A DNA stretch of 10,134 nt from an uncultured Anaerococcus sp. (GTDB lineage Bacteria > Bacillota > Clostridia > Tissierellales > Peptoniphilaceae), in the NCBI GenBank assembly GCA_943913325.1, contig CALTXP010000055.1, positions 1 to 10,134 of the forward strand, read 5' to 3'. The position numbers and the translations under genes were made by a program. Position 1 is the first letter of the stretch. Every line of letters begins with the position of its first letter. Positions 5,831 through 10,134 of this stretch are shown one piece after another. The notes under the pieces are model-generated. The model was not told the DNA's origin. It saw nothing but the letters and a program-made list of their open reading frames with translations, and did no database searches.

Positions 5831-7651
5831 ATGACAAAAAGAAAAGAAAATATAAGAAATTTCTCTATAATTGCCCATATTGACCATGGTAAGTCTACTT
5901 TAGCTGATAGACTTATAGAAAAGTCTGAGCATTTATCCGAAAGAGAAATGACTAATCAAATGCTTGATGATATGGAACTTGAGCGTGAACGTGGGATAAC
6001 TATTAAACTTAAGTCTATAAAGATTCATTACAAAGCAAAAGATGGAAACATATATGATTTAAATTTAATAGATACACCTGGACACGTTGATTTTAACTAT
6101 GAAGTATCTAGATCACTTAAAGCTTGTGAGGGAGCAATTCTTGTTGTAGACTCTAGTCAAGGTGTTGAAGCACAAACTTTAGCTAATACGTATCTCGCTC
6201 TAGAACAAGATTTAGAAATCTTACCAGTTTTAAATAAAATAGATTTACCATCAGCTAGAATTGAAGAGACAAAAGAAGATATTGAAAATCAAATAGGACT
6301 TGATACTGAAAATATACCTTTAGTTTCTGCTAAAACAGGGTTAAACATAGATGATGTTTTAGAAGATATAGTAAATAATATTCCTGCTCCAGAAGATCAT
6401 GATGATAAAGCTTTAAAAGCGCTAATATTTGACTCATACTATGATTCCTATAGGGGAGTTATATGTTATGTTAGAATTTTTGAAGGTACTGTCAAACCAG
6501 GCGATACTATAAAAATGATGAATACTGGTAAAACTTATGAGGTTAATACTGTAGGATATACTATGAAATCTCGTATTGAAACGAAAGAATTAAGATCAGG
6601 AGATGTTGGATTTATTGAAGCAAGTATTAAGGAAGTTAAGGATGCTAGAGTAGGAGATACTATAACATCTGCAAATAATCCTACTGATATACCACTTTCT
6701 GGTTATAAGGAAGTATTACCTATGGTATATTCTGGTATATATCCGGCAGAAGGGGAAAGTTTTGATAAGTTACGTGATGCCTTAGAGAAACTACAAGTAA
6801 ATGATGCATCCCTAGTATTTGAACAAGAAAACTCTCAAGCTTTAGGAGTAGGACTTCGTTCAGGATTTTTAGGACTACTCCACATGGATATAATTACTCA
6901 AAGATTAGAACGTGAGTATGACCTAAATATTATAGCAACAGCTCCATCTGTTATCTATAAGTTAAAGTTAAAAGATAATGAGGAAGAAAAAGAAATTCAA
7001 AATCCTAATGATTTTCCAGATCCCGCTGTTATAGAATTTATTGAGGAACCAATTACTAGAGCCGAGATAATAACACCATCAGATTATATAGGGCAGGTAA
7101 TGAATCTTGCTCAAAATCGCCGTGGAGAGATGATTGATATGAACTATATTGATGAAAAAAGAGTTTCTATCAAATATAAGCTCCCGCTTAATGAAGTTAT
7201 ATATAATTTTTTTGATAGCTTAAAGTCTAGGACACGTGGGTATGCTTCGCTAGATTATGAAGTAATAGGATATAAAGTTTCAGATCTTGTTAAACTTGAA
7301 ATTTTAATAAATGATGAAGTAGTAGATGCTCTTTCAATAATAGTTCATAGGGATAGTGCCTATGCTAGAGGAAGAGGAATAGTAGAAAAATTAAAAGATG
7401 AAATACCGCGTCAACAATTTGCAATACCTATCCAAGCTGCAATAGGAGGTAAAGTAATTGCTAGAGAAACTGTAAAGGCACTTAGAAAAGATGTAATTGC
7501 TAAGTGCTATGGTGGAGATATTTCAAGAAAGAAAAAACTTCTTGAAAAGCAAAAAGAAGGTAAAAAGCGCATGCGTCAATTGGGAAGCGTGGAAGTACCA
7601 CAAGATGCTTTCCTTGCTGTATTAAAATATGATGACGATGATAATAATTAG
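5831..7651 (+). CDS. lepA: Elongation factor 4 (LepA), ribosome-associated GTPase
   Basis: A 606-aa translational GTPase, a normal LepA length. G motifs: G1 A15-H-I-D-H-G-K-S22, G2 within RERGITIK (52-59), G3 D81-T-P-G-H85, G4 N135-K-I-D138, G5 S166-A-K-T-G170. Domain II follows (about 190-275), then the EF-G-like domains III and V and the LepA-specific C-terminal domain, ending with [20 protein letters not shown] and [10 protein letters not shown] near the C-terminus, which separate LepA from EF-G. It acts on the ribosome, with proposed roles in back-translocation, stress recovery and 30S biogenesis. Start: ATG directly after tandem TAA TAA of lepB, with a weak GGAAATGAG upstream, so translation is probably coupled. 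The hemW/hrcA/dnaK genes that often follow lepA in Firmicutes are not here; a terminator follows instead. Confidence 0.97.
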   Translation: MTKRKENIRNFSIIAHIDHGKSTLADRLIEKSEHLSEREMTNQMLDDMELERERGITIKLKSIKIHYKAKDGNIYDLNLIDTPGHVDFNYEVSRSLKACEGAILVVDSSQGVEAQTLANTYLALEQDLEILPVLNKIDLPSARIEETKEDIENQIGLDTENIPLVSAKTGLNIDDVLEDIVNNIPAPEDHDDKALKALIFDSYYDSYRGVICYVRIFEGTVKPGDTIKMMNTGKTYEVNTVGYTMKSRIETKELRSGDVGFIEASIKEVKDARVGDTITSANNPTDIPLSGYKEVLPMVYSGIYPAEGESFDKLRDALEKLQVNDASLVFEQENSQALGVGLRSGFLGLLHMDIITQRLEREYDLNIIATAPSVIYKLKLKDNEEEKEIQNPNDFPDPAVIEFIEEPITRAEIITPSDYIGQVMNLAQNRRGEMIDMNYIDEKRVSIKYKLPLNEVIYNFFDSLKSRTRGYASLDYEVIGYKVSDLVKLEILINDEVVDALSIIVHRDSAYARGRGIVEKLKDEIPRQQFAIPIQAAIGGKVIARETVKALRKDVIAKCYGGDISRKKKLLEKQKEGKKRMRQLGSVEVPQDAFLAVLKYDDDDNN

Positions 7652-7654
7652 TAG

Positions 7655-7691
7655 GAAATATAAAAGCGGTTTTAAGCCGCTTTTATATTTC
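7655..7691. terminator. Bidirectional terminator between lepA and the anti-sigma gene
   Basis: A perfect 15-bp inverted repeat (7655-7669 with 7677-7691) has a 7-nt spacer and a GC-rich tip (GCGG/CCGC). T-rich segments lie on the outer part of each arm, so either strand can give a short GC hairpin followed by TTTTATATTT. The right arm overlaps the stop and last codons of the minus-strand anti-sigma gene (ending at 7683). Confidence 0.85.
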
Positions 7692-8561
7692 TAATTTATG
7701 ATTTGACTTTTGATTAATATATAAAGTTACTGAGTATATAAATAGGTATATAGCAAGTGCAGTTACTATAATAAATAAGAAATCTCTAACAGGATAGTGA
7801 CTAGAGAAATCTTTGCCCTTTACAAAAAATGTAGAAGCAAGGTATGACAATGGAATAGATATTATTCTAATTTTATTGTATACACTTAATTTTTTAAGAA
7901 ATGTTAGTATTAGTATAATAGAAGCCCCAAAAATTATTAAAGCTAACTTAGCATATATTCCTAGTACTAATCTAGGGAGGGCTACTGTACCACCACTTTT
8001 AAAAACTCCGCTTGGATCATATAAGATTTTATCAGTATTTTCTCCATTATTTGTATAAGCAATAATATCAACATCATCTTTAGGTATTTTTAGTCCAATG
8101 TATCTATTATTTGATTTTTTATCTATTTTTGTGGTGTAGCCATCTACATAATAGATATTATATCCATCATATGTAGTAATGTCAGTATCTATACGTGTGA
8201 CTTTATCATTAAATTCTATATTTACATTTTTATCATCTGATTTTATATTCATTAAATTATTCTTATAATCAATTGGAATTGGTTTACTAACGTATGATAT
8301 TATTATTAAAAAAACACTTACTAATAATGATATGATCATAAGAACTAGATTTTTCTTATCTTTTTTAATTGTTTTGTTTAAAAAAGATAAAGATTCATTT
8401 TCATTTTTTATATCTATATCAGCATCATTACCTAACGAGTAATAATAATTTCTACAAGAACTACAAGTTTTTAAATGTTCTTTTACAAGTTTCTTTGATT
8501 CATCACTTAACATGTTTTCCTTATATAATGGGATTAAATCACGTATTACTTTACATTTCAT
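7683..8561 (-). CDS. Membrane anti-sigma factor with zinc-finger (zf-HC2) domain
   Basis: A 292-aa protein partnering the sigma factor encoded just before it. The cytoplasmic N-terminus carries the zinc-binding anti-sigma signature C3 ... H29-x3-C33-x2-C36 (HLKTCSSC), which holds ECF sigma factors inactive. One membrane helix (about 72-91) is followed by an external domain of about 105 residues (about 92-197) ending in GGTVALPRLVLGIY, then three more hydrophobic segments (about 202-222, 231-247, 260-281). The GG-x-x-x-LPRL stretch recurs, from memory, in other Firmicute zf-HC2 anti-sigma proteins. The external domain is the likely signal sensor; the signal is unknown. SD GGAGG lies inside the sigma gene 6 nt before the ATG, and the genes overlap by 11 nt, favouring matched synthesis. 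Release by regulated proteolysis is possible but not shown. Confidence 0.85.
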   Translation of the reverse strand: MKCKVIRDLIPLYKENMLSDESKKLVKEHLKTCSSCRNYYYSLGNDADIDIKNENESLSFLNKTIKKDKKNLVLMIISLLVSVFLIIISYVSKPIPIDYKNNLMNIKSDDKNVNIEFNDKVTRIDTDITTYDGYNIYYVDGYTTKIDKKSNNRYIGLKIPKDDVDIIAYTNNGENTDKILYDPSGVFKSGGTVALPRLVLGIYAKLALIIFGASIILILTFLKKLSVYNKIRIISIPLSYLASTFFVKGKDFSSHYPVRDFLFIIVTALAIYLFIYSVTLYINQKSNHKLEI

Positions 8562-9039
8562 AATCTTCCTCCATAATAATTTTAAGTTTTTCTTTTGCTC
8601 TATAAAAGTTTACGCATGCCCAATTAGGAGATTTGTTATATATTATTGCTATTTCTTTAAAACTCAAACCAGCTAACCTAAGCTTAGTAATTTCCTTATA
8701 AGGTTCATTTAATTTTTTAATTGAATTTTTTAGATTTTGCTTTTCTTCATTAGCTAACAATTCATTTTCAAATGATTCGATACTTTTATCAAAATCTTCA
8801 ATATCAGCAGTTGAAATATAAATTTTATTGAGTTTGTAATAGTTTATATAAGTATTTTTAGCAATAGTAAATAGATATGATTTAAGATTTGAAATATTTT
8901 CAAATTTACTAGGATTATTAATAACTTTTAAAAAAGTTTCACTAGTTATATCTTGGGCAATCTCCTTATTTTTTATAAAGGAAAGCATAAATTTATATAT
9001 GTCATCAAAATATAGATTATAAATTTTTTCTATATCCAT
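8551..9039 (-). CDS. ECF-type RNA polymerase sigma factor
   Basis: A 162-aa sigma-70 family protein with only regions 2 and 4, the ECF layout. Region 2 spans about residues 6-72: YNLYFDDIYKFMLSFIKNKEIAQDITSETFLKV (8-39), then NLKSYLFTIAKNTYINYYKL (51-70) for promoter melting and -10 recognition. Region 4 spans about 104-155, with helix-turn-helix GLSFKEIAIIYNKSPNWACVNFYRAKEKL for -35 recognition. The linker (about 75-100) is acidic. SD GGAGG (9045-9049) is 5 nt before the ATG. It overlaps the anti-sigma gene by 11 nt, so it should be kept silent until a membrane signal. No clear sigma-A promoter was found in the 129 bp upstream, and autoregulation is possible. The target promoters cannot be read from this window. 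Confidence 0.92.
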   Translation of the reverse strand: MDIEKIYNLYFDDIYKFMLSFIKNKEIAQDITSETFLKVINNPSKFENISNLKSYLFTIAKNTYINYYKLNKIYISTADIEDFDKSIESFENELLANEEKQNLKNSIKKLNEPYKEITKLRLAGLSFKEIAIIYNKSPNWACVNFYRAKEKLKIIMEEDYEM

Positions 9040-9156
9040 TTTGCCCTCCTTACTTATATAACAATTTATACAGTAAAATATTACACTATTTAGTATATTT
9101 TATTAAATGCTTGCTTTATTTTTATAGTTTTGGGTATCTTTTTATATAGAGACATA

Positions 9157-9162
9157 AAGGAG
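9157..9162 (+). promoter_or_regulatory. Shine-Dalgarno that fixes the start of the dehydrogenase gene
   Basis: AAGGAG lies 6 nt before ATG 9169-9171. The frame is open further upstream to a TTG at 9130, but that would add 13 residues with no RBS and push the Rossmann glycine motif away from the N-terminus, so the ATG is preferred. Confidence 0.9.
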
Positions 9163-9168
9163 AAACTT

Positions 9169-10122
9169 ATGAAAATTAAAAATGTAACAATAGCAGGTGG
9201 AGGAGTACTTGGTGCTCAGATAGCTTATATAACTGCTTTTCATGGATATAATGTCACTATTTGGGGAAGAAGCGAAGGATCTATTAAAAGAATTAGACCT
9301 CGTATAGACAAATTACACGGTATTTTTACTAAAGAATTAGAAATAGCCCCTTCATATATAGGAGCTAAAAATCCAGATTATCCTAGATCATTTTTTAATG
9401 ATAAGTCAGAGATAACTGACAAAAGAATTGATGAACTTAAAGAGATTAACGAAGATACCTATAATAGTATGAACTATACTACTGATTTGGATGAGGCTTT
9501 CTCAAATGCAGATTTAGTAATAGAAGCTATTGCAGAAGTAGTTGATGAGAAAAAAGCTTTTTATGAAAAAATAACACCTTACTTAAAAGACGATGCAATT
9601 TTGGTAACAAATTCGTCAACTTTTTTACCATCTACATTTAGAGATTATACTGGTAGGCAAGAAAGATTTTTAAACTTGCACTTTGCAAATTCAATTTGGA
9701 GACAAAACTTAGCTGAAGTAATGGGTCATGATAAAACTAGTGAAGAAGTTTTTGATATTGTAGTAGAATTTGCAAGATCTATAGGTATGTACTCAGCTAT
9801 AATTAAAAAAGAACAGCCAGGCTATATACTAAATTCTATTTTAGTTCCATTTATAGATGCTGGTTTAAGATTATATGGTGACGATGTAGCTAATCCACAT
9901 GATATAGATATGGACTGGAAGATTGGAACAGGATCTCCTCGAGGACCTTTTGAAATAATAGATATAGTCGGAATTACAACAGTAATTAATATTACAAGTG
10001 CGAATCCAGAAGCTAAAGATCCAAACTCAGCATTAGCTAAAGCATTAGAAAAATTAAAAGAAAGAGATGCTAAAGGACTTAAGGGTGTAGAAAGTGGAGA
10101 AGGTTTTTACAAATATAATTAA
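9169..10122 (+). CDS. 3-hydroxyacyl-CoA dehydrogenase family oxidoreductase
   Basis: A 317-aa soluble enzyme expected to interconvert a 3-hydroxyacyl-CoA and 3-oxoacyl-CoA with NAD(H). The N-terminal Rossmann domain begins IAGGGVLGAQIA with G10-x-G12-x-x-G15, followed by ADLVIEAIAEVVDEKKAFY (the E-A/V-I-x-E-x-x-x-x-K element) and TNSSTFLPS. The catalytic pair is H171 and E183 (HFANSIWRQNLAEV), with the same 12-residue spacing as the classical His-Glu dyad. The C-terminal domain has PGYILNSILVPFIDAG and GTGSPRGPFEIIDIVGI, equivalent to the family's PGF-x-x-N and G-x-P-x-GPFE-x-x-D-x-x-G. HFAN replaces the common HFFNP, so the substrate may differ from 3-hydroxybutyryl-CoA. No thiolase, crotonase or acyl-CoA dehydrogenase gene is adjacent, so the pathway is unclear. 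Divergent from the sigma gene with a 129-bp gap; no confident promoter was found. Confidence 0.85.
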   Translation: MKIKNVTIAGGGVLGAQIAYITAFHGYNVTIWGRSEGSIKRIRPRIDKLHGIFTKELEIAPSYIGAKNPDYPRSFFNDKSEITDKRIDELKEINEDTYNSMNYTTDLDEAFSNADLVIEAIAEVVDEKKAFYEKITPYLKDDAILVTNSSTFLPSTFRDYTGRQERFLNLHFANSIWRQNLAEVMGHDKTSEEVFDIVVEFARSIGMYSAIIKKEQPGYILNSILVPFIDAGLRLYGDDVANPHDIDMDWKIGTGSPRGPFEIIDIVGITTVINITSANPEAKDPNSALAKALEKLKERDAKGLKGVESGEGFYKYN

Positions 10123-10134
10123 TAGAAGCTGTTA

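Noticed and set aside
7813..8563. Two plus-strand ORFs (81 and 64 aa) within the anti-sigma gene
   Set aside because: Antisense shadows without RBS or recognisable domains; the minus-strand anti-sigma gene has clear motifs.
9075..9101. AAAATAT ... ATATTTT inverted repeat between the sigma and dehydrogenase genes
   Set aside because: Only 7 bp, all A/T, with a 13-nt gap in very AT-rich DNA; expected by chance.
9130..9168. Upstream TTG start extending the dehydrogenase by 13 residues
   Set aside because: No RBS for the TTG, while ATG 9169 has AAGGAG at ideal spacing and puts the Rossmann motif at the normal distance from the N-terminus.
10120..10134. Possible start of a terminator after the dehydrogenase
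   Set aside because: Only 12 bases follow the stop codon before the window ends, so no stem can be shown.

Overview
The window is very AT-rich DNA with closely packed genes, strong AGGAGG-type ribosome binding sites, T-rich intrinsic terminators and Gram-positive gene families. This points to a low-GC Firmicute. The gene types would suit an anaerobic coccus of the Tissierellia/Peptoniphilaceae kind (Anaerococcus, Peptoniphilus or similar), but that genus-level guess is inference.

Layout. (1) 1-566, minus: the N-terminal half of an ABC-exporter membrane domain, cut by the window edge. It is preceded by a strong promoter (720-748), a 15-codon leader ORF (642-689) and an RNA segment that can fold as an H-type pseudoknot pairing with the transporter's Shine-Dalgarno sequence. 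(2) 818-1441, minus: a 207-aa protein that looks like the alanyl-tRNA editing (AlaX) fold but lacks the zinc-binding histidines; it ends at its own terminator. (3) 1507-4703, plus: comEC (DNA-uptake channel) overlapping holA (clamp-loader delta subunit) by 4 nt. (4) 4769-5038, minus: rpsT (ribosomal protein bS20), convergent with holA across one long shared hairpin. (5) 5195-7651, plus: lepB (signal peptidase I) and lepA (EF-4), almost certainly co-transcribed, ending in a 15-bp terminator. (6) 7683-9039, minus: an ECF-type sigma factor and its membrane anti-sigma factor in an overlapping pair. (7) 9169-10122, plus: a 3-hydroxyacyl-CoA dehydrogenase family enzyme.

The core (comEC-holA, rpsT, lepB-lepA) is ordinary housekeeping and competence content. 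The sigma/anti-sigma pair is a compact envelope-signal module. The most unusual part is the 5' leader of the ABC transporter: leader peptide, nested long-range pairing over the SD, and a perfect palindrome between SD and start codon. This looks like an RNA-based translational switch. The second unusual item is the apparently catalytically dead AlaX relative divergent from comEC. No CRISPR arrays, tRNAs, rRNAs or insertion sequences were seen.
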